A DNA stretch of 64,000 nucleotides from Paeniglutamicibacter antarcticus (GCF_900010755.1 NZ_CZJT01000085.1:124001-188000), one strand, 5' to 3'. Shown: positions 52,905 through 61,915, counted from the first letter of the stretch. Notes: generated by a model from the letters alone, not told the origin. Numbers and translations: made by a program.

Positions 52905-53995
52905 GCAACAACGACTTCATCGAATTCTTCGACGGCGGCGCCGCACCGAAGCTGGAAAACCTCGGCGGGAAGGGCGCCTCGCTGGTCACCATGACCGCTG
53001 CCGGAATGCCGGTGCCTCCCGGATTCGTCGTCACCACCGCTGCGTTCAACGCCTTCATGGAAGGCGGCATCACTGCCGAAATCAACGCCATACTCGCCGG
53101 CCTCGACCCCGAGGACGTCAAGGCAGTGGACGCAGCCAGCGCAACGATCCGCCTGATGATCACCCAGCGCCCGGTACCCGACGCCTTGCGCGAGGTCACC
53201 AAGGACGCCTACGCCTCATTGCAGGCAAACTTCGCCCAGGAGGTGCCGCTGGCGGTGCGTTCCTCGGCCACCGCGGAGGACCTGCCCGATGCCTCCTTTG
53301 CCGGGCAGCAGGACACTTACCTCTGGCTCAACGGCTACGCCTCGGTCACCGAACACATCCGCGCCTGCTGGGCGTCGCTCTACACCTCCCGGGCCATCTT
53401 GTACCGGCTGAAAAACAACATTCCCGACGAGGGCCTGTCCATGGCGGTGGTCGTGCAGAAGATGGTCAACTCCGCAGCTTCCGGCGTGGCCATGACCCTG
53501 GATCCCACCAACGGGGACCGCTCCAAGATCACCATCGACGCCTCCTACGGGGTCGGGGAAATGGTCGTCTCGGGAACCGTCACCCCGGACAACATCCAGT
53601 TGGACAAGGTCACCCTGGCCATCATCACCGAACATATCGGGGCCAAGCACGCCGAGCTCATCCCGGATCCTGCCACCAACTCACTGGTTGAGGTGGAGGT
53701 CAGCGACGAACGCCGCGCGGTGCGCTGCCTGTCAGACGCGGATCTGGCCCTGGTGGCCCAGCTGGCCAAGCGTGCCGAGAAGCACTACGGCTGCCCGCAG
53801 GACATCGAGTGGGCGCTGGATGCAGATTTGCCCACAGGTGGAAACCTGCTTCTGCTCCAGTCCCGCCCGGAGACCGTGCACTCGTCCAAGGCCGCCGTGA
53901 AGCCGGCCGGCGGCGGCTACGCTTCCTCCCTTGGGCTGGGCTCGGGCTTCAACTTCTCCTCGATCACCTCCTCGTTGTTGAACACAGCATCCTAG
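52901..53995 (+). CDS. Aryl phosphate synthase, ATP-grasp subunit (PEP-synthase N-domain)
   Basis: 364 aa, only the N-terminal ATP-binding part of PEP synthase/pyruvate phosphate dikinase (full enzymes are about 800). Visible: NLGGKGASLVTMTAAGMPVPPGF, VRSSATAEDLPDASFAGQQDTYL (divided by usual spacing), and GVAMTLDPTNGDRS. No phosphohistidine or PEP-binding domain, which is supplied by the next gene. The pair matches CreHI, the ATP-dependent enzyme that phosphorylates 4-cresol, and phenylphosphate synthase of anaerobes. Starts in an ATGA overlap with creJ. I cannot tell creH from creI. Confidence 0.82.
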   Translation: MSNNDFIEFFDGGAAPKLENLGGKGASLVTMTAAGMPVPPGFVVTTAAFNAFMEGGITAEINAILAGLDPEDVKAVDAASATIRLMITQRPVPDALREVTKDAYASLQANFAQEVPLAVRSSATAEDLPDASFAGQQDTYLWLNGYASVTEHIRACWASLYTSRAILYRLKNNIPDEGLSMAVVVQKMVNSAASGVAMTLDPTNGDRSKITIDASYGVGEMVVSGTVTPDNIQLDKVTLAIITEHIGAKHAELIPDPATNSLVEVEVSDERRAVRCLSDADLALVAQLAKRAEKHYGCPQDIEWALDADLPTGGNLLLLQSRPETVHSSKAAVKPAGGGYASSLGLGSGFNFSSITSSLLNTAS

Positions 53996-54062
53996 CGTTG
54001 CCCCCACTGTTCCCCGCTTTCCTCCACTCCGCAGCAGCATCTTTTGAAAGGCATCCACCACC

Positions 54063-55928
54063 ATGAGCATGAAATCCTTTCCCAAGCCTTCCGATCTCCA
54101 GGTCCCCCCGGGCGCCGAAGGCTGGGAGGAGCTCTACCCGTACTACTTGGTCTTCCAGGACGCGCTGAAGGCCGAGGAAGATGAGAAGTTCTGGTTCTGC
54201 GATTCGCAGCACTGGCCCACCGTCTTCAAGCCTTTTGAAACCATTGGCGGGGAATTCGCCGTCAAGTGCCTGGGCCAGTACAACGCCCGCCACCTGATGA
54301 TCCCCAACGCCAACGGCATCGACTTCCGCATCCACCTCGGCTATCTCTACATGTCCCCGCTGCCGGTGCCCAGCGAACAGATTGCCGCCCGTGTCCCGGA
54401 CTTCGAGGCACGCATCGGCCACTACTTCGCCAACTGGGATACCCTCCTGGAACAGTGGCACGTGAAGGTCAAGGGCACCATCGCCGAAATGGAGACCCTC
54501 ACCTTTGAGGCACTGCCACAGCAGGTGCCGATGGCTGACATCCTCTCCGGCAAGGCCAAGGACGGCTCGGAGGTGCTACTGGAAAACTACGACCGGTTGA
54601 TCCAGCTCTGTTACCAGAACTGGCAGTACCACTTCGAGTTCCTGAACCTGGGCTACATTGCCTACCTGGATTTCTTCAACTTCTGCAAGGAAGTCTTCCC
54701 GAACATGCCCGACCAATCGATTGCCACCATGGTCCAGGGCGTTGACATGGAACTCTTCCGTCCCGACGACGAGCTCAAGGACCTGGCCAAGCTGGCGGTG
54801 GAGCTGGGGATCACCGGTGCCTTCTCCGACACCGATAACCCCGCCGCAACTCTGGCGGCCATCGCTGCTGCCCCCTCCGGCGAGCGCTGGCTGGCACGTT
54901 GGGAGGAAGCCAAGGACCCGTGGTTCAACTTCACCATCGGCAACGGCTTCTACGGGCATGACAAGTACTGGATCGAGCACCAGGAGATCCCGCTGGGCTT
55001 CATCGCCGACTACATCCACCGCCTGCAGGGCGGGGCTAACATCATGCGCCCCACCGACAAGTTGATCCAGGAGAAGGACCGCATCGTTTCCGAGTACCGG
55101 GACCTATTGGATCCGGAAGTCCGCGAGATCTTCGACGCCAAGCGCACCTTGGCCGCCACCGCCTACCCGTACGTGGAAAACCACAACTTCTACATTGAGC
55201 ACTGGACCATGGGCGTGTTCTGGCGCAAGGTACGCGAACTCTCTCGCATGCTCCATGCCCAGGGCCTGTGGAACGAACCCGAGGACATGCTCTACCTGGG
55301 CCGCAACGAGGTCCGCGACGTGCTCTTTGACCTGGTCACCTCCTGGGGCGTCGGCGCCGGCGCGCCGATCGGCAACGTTGTCTGGCCGCAGGAGATCGAA
55401 CGCCGCCGCGGCATCGTCGATGCGCTGAAGACCGCCCGCCCGGCACCGGCGCTGAACACCCCGCCGGAAGTCATCACCGAGCCGTTCACCCGGATGCTGT
55501 GGGGCATCACCACCGAACAGGTCCAACAGTGGCTGGCCGGGGACGACGAGGGAGAAACCGGCGTGCTCAAGGGCATGGCTGCCTCCCCCGGCCTGGTCGA
55601 GGGCCCGGCCCGCGTGGTCATGCACGCCGATGACCTCTCGGAGGTGCAGGCCGGCGAGATCCTGGTCGCCCCGATCACTGCCCCGTCCTGGGGCCCGATC
55701 TTCGGCAAGATCAAGGCCACGGTCACTGACATCGGCGGGATGATGAGCCACGCGGCCATCGTCTGCCGCGAGTACGGTTTGCCGGCGGTCACCGGAACCG
55801 GCAGCGCCTCCACCACCATCCGCACCGGCCAGATGCTGCGCGTGGACGGCACCAAGGGCACCGTCGAAATCCTCGAGGAGGCTCCCGTGGTCACCGGCCC
55901 CGGGGCGCATTCCCACTCACACGTCTAG
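54063..55928 (+). CDS. Aryl phosphate synthase, phosphohistidine subunit
   Basis: 621 aa. The C-terminal swivelling domain (from about 500, MAASPGLVEGPARVV) contains the phosphate-carrying His563 in GGMMSHAAIVCREYGLPAV. The N-terminal 480 residues, with many aromatic residues, lack known ATP-binding motifs and probably hold the substrate phenol. Paired with the ATP-grasp subunit, it should transfer phosphate from ATP to the phenolic OH. Upstream gap of 67 bases with GAAAGG before ATG. High Trp/Tyr content is notable. Confidence 0.82.
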   Translation: MSMKSFPKPSDLQVPPGAEGWEELYPYYLVFQDALKAEEDEKFWFCDSQHWPTVFKPFETIGGEFAVKCLGQYNARHLMIPNANGIDFRIHLGYLYMSPLPVPSEQIAARVPDFEARIGHYFANWDTLLEQWHVKVKGTIAEMETLTFEALPQQVPMADILSGKAKDGSEVLLENYDRLIQLCYQNWQYHFEFLNLGYIAYLDFFNFCKEVFPNMPDQSIATMVQGVDMELFRPDDELKDLAKLAVELGITGAFSDTDNPAATLAAIAAAPSGERWLARWEEAKDPWFNFTIGNGFYGHDKYWIEHQEIPLGFIADYIHRLQGGANIMRPTDKLIQEKDRIVSEYRDLLDPEVREIFDAKRTLAATAYPYVENHNFYIEHWTMGVFWRKVRELSRMLHAQGLWNEPEDMLYLGRNEVRDVLFDLVTSWGVGAGAPIGNVVWPQEIERRRGIVDALKTARPAPALNTPPEVITEPFTRMLWGITTEQVQQWLAGDDEGETGVLKGMAASPGLVEGPARVVMHADDLSEVQAGEILVAPITAPSWGPIFGKIKATVTDIGGMMSHAAIVCREYGLPAVTGTGSASTTIRTGQMLRVDGTKGTVEILEEAPVVTGPGAHSHSHV

Positions 55929-55961
55929 GGACCGCCCCCATACCGGTTCCAGACATCCGAC

Positions 55962-55995
55962 GGTGGGCGGGGCACCCCCCAAGGCCCCGCCCACC
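55962..55995 (+). terminator. Strong hairpin inside the cluster
   Basis: Arms GGTGGGCGGGGC (55962-55973) and GCCCCGCCCACC (55984-55995), perfect 12 bp. Lies 33 bases after the phosphohistidine subunit and 84 bases before the SDR gene. No U run; a partial terminator or mRNA-stabilising element that lets the first three genes be made in excess is plausible. Confidence 0.5.
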
Positions 55996-56079
55996 ACCTA
56001 CGCACATCCTTTTCCCCCTATACCCTTCCCCTCTTAACCCCACATCATTCGCCCCAGTGAAAGGCCCCCGGTACAGAAC

Positions 56080-56841
56080 ATGAGCACCGAAGCACACACC
56101 CCGCCGGGCACGGTGTTGGTCACCGGCGCCGCCGGAGGCCTCGGACGGGCCTTCGCCCTCGGTTTCGCAGCACGCGGCTACGCGGTCGCCGCCGCGGACA
56201 TCGATCCGGCCGGCACCGCGCAGACCGTCGAACTGGTCCGGGAAGCCGGCGGCCGCGGTGAAGCCTTCACCGTCGATGTCACCAGCCCCGCCTCCACCGA
56301 GGCGCTGGCGGCCCGGGTTGCAGGTTTCGCCGGCGGGCGCATCCAGGTGCTGATCAACAACGCAGCCATCTACGCCACCGTCACCCGCTCGCCCTTCGAG
56401 GACATCGATGTCGATGAATGGGACCGGGTCATGGCGGTAAACCTCAAGGGCCCCTGGATGATGGCCCGGGCCCTGAGCCCGCACCTGGGTTCCGGCTCGC
56501 GCATCATTAACCTGGCCTCGGCCACCGTCTACTCCGGGTCCGAGCAGTGGGCCCACTATGTGGCTTCCAAGGGCGGGGTCATTGCCCTGAGCCGGGTCAT
56601 GGCCAAGGAACTGGGCCGGCGCGAGATCACAGTGAACACCATTGCCCCGGGATTCACGCTCACCGAGGCAAGCTTCGGGCTGATGGAGAACGCCGAAAGC
56701 TACGGGGTTGACCGCGGCGCGCTCAAGCGGGCCAGCCAACCCGAAGACATCGTGGGCGCCGCGCTCTTCCTCGCCGGCCCCGATTCCTCCTTCATCACCG
56801 GTCAGACGCTCGTCGTCGACGGTGGCCGCCAGTTCATCTAG
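56080..56841 (+). CDS. SDR dehydrogenase, probable hydroxybenzyl alcohol dehydrogenase
   Basis: 253-aa short-chain dehydrogenase. NAD(P) motif TGAAGGLGRAFALG, NNAAIYA (NNAG variant), catalytic YVASKGG (YxxxK) and the GQTLVVDGG end. By place in the cre-like set it should oxidise 4-hydroxybenzyl alcohol, or its phosphate, to the aldehyde. Sequence family is certain; substrate is inferred. Confidence 0.88.
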   Translation: MSTEAHTPPGTVLVTGAAGGLGRAFALGFAARGYAVAAADIDPAGTAQTVELVREAGGRGEAFTVDVTSPASTEALAARVAGFAGGRIQVLINNAAIYATVTRSPFEDIDVDEWDRVMAVNLKGPWMMARALSPHLGSGSRIINLASATVYSGSEQWAHYVASKGGVIALSRVMAKELGRREITVNTIAPGFTLTEASFGLMENAESYGVDRGALKRASQPEDIVGAALFLAGPDSSFITGQTLVVDGGRQFI

Positions 56842-56859
56842 AAAGGTCGATCGATCACT

Positions 56860-57180
56860 ATGCCTACAGTCCATTTCACCGATGCAGCCGGTGCCACCAC
56901 CACCATCAACGCCAACACCGGGGACTCGGTCATGGAGACCGCCGTCCGCAGCGGCGTCACCGCCATCGTCGCCGAATGCGGCGGTTCGCTCTCCTGCGCC
57001 ACCTGCCACGTCTTCGTCTCCGAGGCCGACCTACCGACCCTGGAACCCATGGGAGAGATGGAAGACGAGATGCTTTACGGCACCGCAGTGGACCGCGAGG
57101 ATAATTCCCGGCTGTCCTGCCAGATCCGCCTGGCCGAGGGCCAGGACCTGCATGTCACCACCCCGGAAACACAGGTCTAG
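56860..57180 (+). CDS. creF: [2Fe-2S] ferredoxin, CreF-like
   Basis: 106-aa adrenodoxin/putidaredoxin-type ferredoxin. Cluster ligands Cys40, Cys46, Cys49 (AECGGSLSCATCH) and Cys87 (LSCQIR). Passes electrons from the reductase to the P450. Three bases before the reductase gene and 18 after the SDR. Confidence 0.9.
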   Translation: MPTVHFTDAAGATTTINANTGDSVMETAVRSGVTAIVAECGGSLSCATCHVFVSEADLPTLEPMGEMEDEMLYGTAVDREDNSRLSCQIRLAEGQDLHVTTPETQV

Positions 57181-57183
57181 GAC

Positions 57184-58482
57184 ATGGAAACCACCACCAT
57201 CCCCTCCCGTGCCGGAGCCGACGCCCCGGAACCGGGGACCGCCACCGGGCTGCTGATCATCGGCGCTTCCCAATCCGGGGTGCAACTTGCCATTTCCTTG
57301 CGGGCTCTGGGGTACACCGAACACATCACGCTGCTGGGCGACGAGGACCACCGCCCCTACCAGCGCCCGGCCCTATCCAAGGAATTTTTGCAAGACAAGG
57401 TCGGCAGCGAATCGCTGATCTTCCGCACCAACGACTACTGGATCGAACACAACATCACCCTGGTCAAGGGCGAGCGGATTGCGTCCCTGGACTCCAACGC
57501 CGACGGCAGCGGAACCGCCCACGGTACCTCCGGCACCGCCTACCACTACACGCGCCTGGCCCTGACGGTCGGAGCCCGGCCGCGATTGCTCGAGGCACCG
57601 GGGGCCGAATTGGACGGGGTGGTTTACCTGCGCAACGCTGATGATGCGCTGCGCTTGAAGGAACTGGCCCCCACTACCACCGACGTGGTGGTGGTCGGCG
57701 GCGGATTCATCGGGTTGGAGGCCGCCAGTTCGCTGGCTGCCATGGGCAAGCACGTCACGGTGCTCGAATACGGACCGCGCCTGGTGGGCAGGGCCGTGGG
57801 CGAGGAAACCAGCGAATACTTCCTGGCCGAACACCGCAAGCGTGGCCTGGATATCCGCATCGGGGCCCGCATCAAGGAAATCCTGGATGATGGAGACGGC
57901 GCACTGAATGGCGTGCTGCTGGAAGACGGGTCGCTGCTCCCGGCCCAGATTGTGCTGGTCGGCATAGGGGTCATCCCCAACACCGAGCTCGGCGAGGCCC
58001 TGGGGTTGGAAGTCAACAACGGCATCGTGGTGGACGCCGGCGCAGTCGCCTCCGATGGGACCACCATCGTCGTCGGTGACGTGGCCAACATGCCCAACCC
58101 AGTTCCCGGCGCGCCGACCGGCGAGCGCATCCGCCTCGAATCGGTGAACAACGCCATCGAGCACGCCAAGGTCGCCGCCTATTCGCTCATGGGACGCAGC
58201 GAGGAATATGCAGGCATCCCGTGGTTCTGGTCCAACCAGGCTGACATGAAACTGCAGATAGCCGGGCTGTCCACCGGCTTCGATTCCACCCTCATCCGCC
58301 GAGACTCCGGCAAGGGGAAGTTCACGGTCCTCTACTACCGCGCCGGGCGCATCATCGCCGCCGACGCAGTGAACGCCCCGCTGGATTTCATGGCCGTCAA
58401 GCAGGCCCTGGCCGCTGGCAAATCCATCGACCCGGTGGCCGCAGCAGACACGGCCACCATGCTCAAGACCCTCATTGCCTAG
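57184..58482 (+). CDS. creE: Ferredoxin-NAD(P) reductase, CreE-like
   Basis: 432-aa putidaredoxin-reductase-type flavoprotein. FAD motif LLIIGASQSGVQLAISL (the second Gly of GxGxxG is Ser), HRPYQRPALSKEFL, NAD motif VVVVGGGFIGLEAASSL, and VGDVANMPNP near the FAD site. Reduces the adjacent ferredoxin with NAD(P)H for the P450. Confidence 0.88.
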   Translation: METTTIPSRAGADAPEPGTATGLLIIGASQSGVQLAISLRALGYTEHITLLGDEDHRPYQRPALSKEFLQDKVGSESLIFRTNDYWIEHNITLVKGERIASLDSNADGSGTAHGTSGTAYHYTRLALTVGARPRLLEAPGAELDGVVYLRNADDALRLKELAPTTTDVVVVGGGFIGLEAASSLAAMGKHVTVLEYGPRLVGRAVGEETSEYFLAEHRKRGLDIRIGARIKEILDDGDGALNGVLLEDGSLLPAQIVLVGIGVIPNTELGEALGLEVNNGIVVDAGAVASDGTTIVVGDVANMPNPVPGAPTGERIRLESVNNAIEHAKVAAYSLMGRSEEYAGIPWFWSNQADMKLQIAGLSTGFDSTLIRRDSGKGKFTVLYYRAGRIIAADAVNAPLDFMAVKQALAAGKSIDPVAAADTATMLKTLIA

Positions 58483-58530
58483 CCGCACTCCCCTCTTCCT
58501 TCTTCCCTGACACAAGGAGCCGCACGCGCC

Positions 58531-59235
58531 ATGAACACCTTCACCGACACCGACCCCGGAGCCGCCTTCGCCGCGGCCTACCCGCAACGCCCCATCCCCG
58601 CTGCCGGGCCCGTTGACACCAGCCCGATTTGCCTGACCCCGGGCATCGAGGCGGACCTGCTCCCGCTCTGGGCCGCGGTGGTGCCCGAAACCCGGGCCCG
58701 CGGCAACGACATCCACCTGCCGATCTCCTTGGCCTTCGCCCGCCGCCTGTGCGACGCCTACCCCGAGGCTAACCGCGAGCTGGTGCTGGTCTCCACCCTG
58801 TTGCACGACACCGGATGGGCGCACGTGGATGAAACCAAGATCATCTCAGAGGGTTTCCGCGGGGATTGGCGCAAGGCAGGCATCCGCTTTGAGCACGAAC
58901 GCCTGGGTTGCGACGTGGCCCGCCGCGTGCTGCCCCCGCTGGGTTACGAGCCAGCATTCATCGAGGCTGTCTGCACCATCATCGACGGGCACGATACCCG
59001 CCCGGTGGCCTACTCCCTGGAGGATGCGCTGATGCGCGACGCCGACCGGCTCTGGCGTTTTGACCGCGCCGGCATAGCGCTGGCCGCTGGGTGGTTCTCG
59101 CAGAATCCGGCTCACTACACCGACAGGCTGGAAACCGAGATCGTCCCCGAGCTGATCACCGCCGCCGCCGTAGCCATGGCAACCACCGACCTGGACCGCT
59201 CCCGCGCCCTGCTGCAGACGGCGGTGCTGCGATGA
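58531..59235 (+). CDS. creD: HD-domain phosphohydrolase, CreD-like paralog 2
   Basis: 234-aa HD protein: STLLHDTGWAHVDETK, FEHERLGCDVARRVL, IIDGHDTRPVAYSL, DADRLWRFD give the metal-binding pattern. In the cre pathway CreD hydrolyses aryl phosphate esters (for example 4-hydroxybenzyl alcohol or 4-hydroxybenzoate phosphates) to free phenols. Overlaps the ALDH start as ATGA, so the two are coupled. The other HD paralog lies at 49867. Confidence 0.82.
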   Translation: MNTFTDTDPGAAFAAAYPQRPIPAAGPVDTSPICLTPGIEADLLPLWAAVVPETRARGNDIHLPISLAFARRLCDAYPEANRELVLVSTLLHDTGWAHVDETKIISEGFRGDWRKAGIRFEHERLGCDVARRVLPPLGYEPAFIEAVCTIIDGHDTRPVAYSLEDALMRDADRLWRFDRAGIALAAGWFSQNPAHYTDRLETEIVPELITAAAVAMATTDLDRSRALLQTAVLR

Positions 59236-60734
59236 GCACGCAACAGCAGCTCGGTGCCGCGGCCGCTCGCGAGGCGCTCGCCCTTCCCTACCGCCACGTT
59301 GGCAACCACTTCATCGACGGCGGCTGGGTTGCCTCCACCGGCGGAGCCCGCAACGACGTCACCGATCCGGCCACCGGGTTGGCCTGGGGTTCGGTAGCCG
59401 ACGGCACCACCGAGGACCTCGAGAAGGCCGTGCACGCGGCACGGGCTGCCTTCGACACCGGGCCATGGCCCCGGCTGGCTCCTTCCGAACGCGCAGCCGT
59501 GCTGCTGCGCATAGCCGAGCAGGTCGAGGCCCGCGCCACCGAACTGTCACTGACCAACACGCTGGAAAACGGTTCACCGGTCTCCGAGACCAAGGGTGCG
59601 GCAGCCAACGCCGCATCCATCTTCCGCTACTTTGCCTCGCTGGCCCCGCTGCTGGAATCCGAGGACGTCCGCCCCTTCCCCAACGGCGCCGGCGAATCCC
59701 TGGTGCGCCGGGACCCTGTGGGTGTGTGCGGGTTGATTGCCCCGTGGAACTTCCCGGTCAACCTGATGGTCATCAAGCTGGCTCCCGCCTTGCTGGCCGG
59801 GTGCACCGTGGTGATGAAGCCGGCCTCCCCCACTCCCTTGTCATTCAGGATCATCATGGACGCGCTGGCCGCCGCCGGTGTTCCGGTAGGTGTCGCCAAC
59901 CTGGTCACAGGGTCCGGTCGCCTGGGCGATGCGCTGGTCAAGCACCCGCTGGTCAACAAGGTGGCCTTTACCGGTTCCACGCCGGTGGGACGCAAGATCG
60001 CTGCTGCCTGCGGGGAACTGCTGCGTCCGGTGACCCTCGAATTGGGAGGCAAGTCCAGCGCGTTGGTGCTTCCGGATGCGGACCTGGATTCCATGGGGAG
60101 CAACCTGATTCGTTCCTGCATGCGCAACACCGGGCAGACCTGCTACATTTCCACGCGTATCCTGGCCCCGGCACAGCGCTACGACGAGGTCGTGGACCTG
60201 GTGACAAGCACGATTGCCGCAGCGCCCCAGGGTGACCCGCTGGATCCCGCCACGGTCTTTGGCCCCTCGGCCACTGCCAGCCAGTACCGGACGGTGCTCG
60301 AGTACATCGAGTCGGGCCGGGCCGAGGGTGCCCGTGCCACCACCGGCGGGCACAAGGCCCAGCTGGGCGGTGACCTGGACGCCGGCTACTTCATTGCCCC
60401 GACGGTGTTTGCGGATGTGCTGCCAGGGATGCGGATTTCCCGGGAGGAAATCTTCGGACCCGTGGTGTCGATCCTGCGCTACGACGGGATCGATGAGGGC
60501 ATCGCGTTGGCCAACAACACCGAGTTTGGCTTGGGCGGCTTGGTCTTCGGTGCCGACATTGATGCCGCGCAGGCAGCGGCCGAGCGCATGGACACCGGAA
60601 GCGTTGGCATCAATTTCTTTGCTTCAAACCATGCTGCACCCTTCGGCGGGCGGAATGACTCCGGGTTGGGCACCGAATACGGCCCCGAGGGCTTGGCCGC
60701 GTACCTGAGCTACAAGTCGATCCACCGCCGCTGA
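59232..60734 (+). CDS. Aldehyde dehydrogenase of the cre-like cluster
   Basis: 500-aa ALDH. APWNFPVNLMVIKLAPALLAG, FTGSTPVGRKIAAA, catalytic Glu in LELGGKSSALVL, catalytic Cys in NTGQTCYISTRI. It should oxidise 4-hydroxybenzaldehyde (or its phosphate) to the acid. ATGA overlap with creD-like gene. Last gene of the cluster; 4-hydroxybenzoate monooxygenase or ring-cleavage genes are not in the window. Confidence 0.9.
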   Translation: MSTQQQLGAAAAREALALPYRHVGNHFIDGGWVASTGGARNDVTDPATGLAWGSVADGTTEDLEKAVHAARAAFDTGPWPRLAPSERAAVLLRIAEQVEARATELSLTNTLENGSPVSETKGAAANAASIFRYFASLAPLLESEDVRPFPNGAGESLVRRDPVGVCGLIAPWNFPVNLMVIKLAPALLAGCTVVMKPASPTPLSFRIIMDALAAAGVPVGVANLVTGSGRLGDALVKHPLVNKVAFTGSTPVGRKIAAACGELLRPVTLELGGKSSALVLPDADLDSMGSNLIRSCMRNTGQTCYISTRILAPAQRYDEVVDLVTSTIAAAPQGDPLDPATVFGPSATASQYRTVLEYIESGRAEGARATTGGHKAQLGGDLDAGYFIAPTVFADVLPGMRISREEIFGPVVSILRYDGIDEGIALANNTEFGLGGLVFGADIDAAQAAAERMDTGSVGINFFASNHAAPFGGRNDSGLGTEYGPEGLAAYLSYKSIHRR

Positions 60735-60821
60735 TGCCGAAACCCGGGAGTTGCCGGTCATTTGGAGAAGCCACCTGACCGGCGGCTCGAAGTTAATTGG
60801 AGACCGCCAACTTCCAGCGGA

Positions 60822-61334
60822 TTACGGAAGAAAACTGGTACGGATCCATTTCATGGGAATCATCAGGTGCAGGGGATTGCCCGGCAGCTCAAAACACTCA
60901 GCCAATTTTTCGTAGAAGGACTTGGCGACCGTATCCCTTGCATGAATCAGCATCGCTTGCGCTGCCACCGATTCACTCAAGACCGCCGAGCGTTCCAAAG
61001 CATCCTTGAACAATCCTGCACCGAGTCCCAACCCTTGATGTTGCTGCGAAACCGCCAACCGTGCCAGCAAGATGCAAGGTATCAGCCTTGGGTCCGACGG
61101 TTTACCAAACTTTGCCGGTGCCTCGGTTTTTTCCACCGTCGAGACAACAATTGAGTAATAGCCAATGACCGATTGTCCATCAGTTACAACGTAAGTGACG
61201 GCTCGATTCGCACGTTGGTTTTCAAGGGCGAAGCGCTGGAACCAGGTATCTAGTTCTGGGGCTCCGCTTGAAAATGAGGTCCGATCGTCGTCCCCTTTAA
61301 GCCGTCGGGGAACCTGAAATCCAGCTCGATCCAC
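60822..61334 (-). CDS. GNAT acetyltransferase toxin (TacT-like)
   Basis: 170-aa GNAT domain with the acetyl-CoA loop QQHQGLGLGAGLFKDAL, RLAVSQ, and FYEKLAECFELPGNPLHLMIPM, the pattern of TacT/AtaT toxins that acetylate aminoacyl-tRNA. Stops three bases after the DUF1778 partner ends (order: antitoxin then toxin on minus). Convergent with the ALDH gene. Confidence 0.82.
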   Translation of the reverse strand: MDRAGFQVPRRLKGDDDRTSFSSGAPELDTWFQRFALENQRANRAVTYVVTDGQSVIGYYSIVVSTVEKTEAPAKFGKPSDPRLIPCILLARLAVSQQHQGLGLGAGLFKDALERSAVLSESVAAQAMLIHARDTVAKSFYEKLAECFELPGNPLHLMIPMKWIRTSFLP

Positions 61335-61337
61335 GGT

Positions 61338-61616
61338 CTATGCCTTGAATGGACTTGGGCGCTTGGCAAGGCTTGCCAACTTTGAATTCGAGGGCAACTC
61401 CTGATCGAGCAACCGCTCAAATTCCAAGAATTGCGCTTCGCTAAGGACAAATCGGCTGCGGTCTGCCATGACCCGGTCAGCTTCAATTATTGCTGCTTCC
61501 AAGACAAAGTCAGTGACCGACCTATGGGTCGATTCGGCCGCACGTCGAATGGCCTCTTCTTGGCTTGCAGTCGCCCGTAAATTGATCCTCTGTGTCTTCT
61601 GGGGCCTTGTTTCCAT
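61338..61616 (-). CDS. DUF1778 antitoxin (ribbon-helix-helix)
   Basis: 92 aa: RINLRATASQEEAIRRAAESTHRSVTDFVLEAA is the RHH DNA-binding start, and the C-terminal EFERLLDQ ... SLAKRPSPF contacts the toxin in known TacA proteins. It binds its own promoter with the toxin. ATG at 61616. Confidence 0.85.
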   Translation of the reverse strand: METRPQKTQRINLRATASQEEAIRRAAESTHRSVTDFVLEAAIIEADRVMADRSRFVLSEAQFLEFERLLDQELPSNSKLASLAKRPSPFKA

Positions 61617-61631
61617 GGCATACCACCTCTC

Positions 61632-61654
61632 TTGTACTCACATTGTACGTACGA
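61632..61654. promoter_or_regulatory. GTAC-repeat operator candidate for the TA pair
   Basis: Three GTAC palindromes in 23 bases, starting TTGTAC at 61632, 16 bases before the antitoxin ATG. Symmetric repeats of this kind suit RHH antitoxin binding. The rest of the gap to 62073 holds repeat copy 2 but no gene. Confidence 0.45.
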
Positions 61655-61810
61655 ATCCAACCCGAAATCCATGGATCGAAAGAACGGCTTTCAAAACTCG
61701 ATGCACGTGGCGCCAAGCCCTCACCGGCCACCCCAACGGCTTGGCGCACGATGACGGAAAACCTTTGCGCATCGCGTTCCCACCCAGCTCCATGGTGTTG
61801 CATATAACTT

Positions 61811-61915
61811 CCATAGCTTCGCGTCCTAGAGTCGTTGTTACCTCTTGAAGGTGCGAGTGATGCGAGCACCGGCTAGGAAAGTCCTCTCCCCCGAGTCTTT
61901 CCCGGCCGGTGCTCA
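61811..61915 (+). repeat. Dispersed repeat, copy 2, with hairpin
   Basis: Same 105-base element as 49603-49707, 77 bases identical (61839-61915). The flank before the core differs at six of 28 positions, so copies were not made by assembly error at random. Direct orientation; together the two bound the cre-like cluster and the TA pair. Confidence 0.85.

Noticed and set aside
55891..57009. 372-aa minus-strand open frame over the SDR and ferredoxin genes
   Set aside because: Antisense to two clear genes, Gly-rich and without motif.
57373..58824. 483-aa minus-strand open frame over the ferredoxin reductase gene
   Set aside because: It is antisense to a gene with clear FAD and NAD motifs; the translation is Gly/Asp/Val-rich low complexity, typical of antisense frames in high-GC DNA.
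60754..60808. TTGGAGA repeats after the ALDH gene as a transposon end
   Set aside because: Resembles IS ends in style, but no transposase, no matching end and no target duplication could be found.
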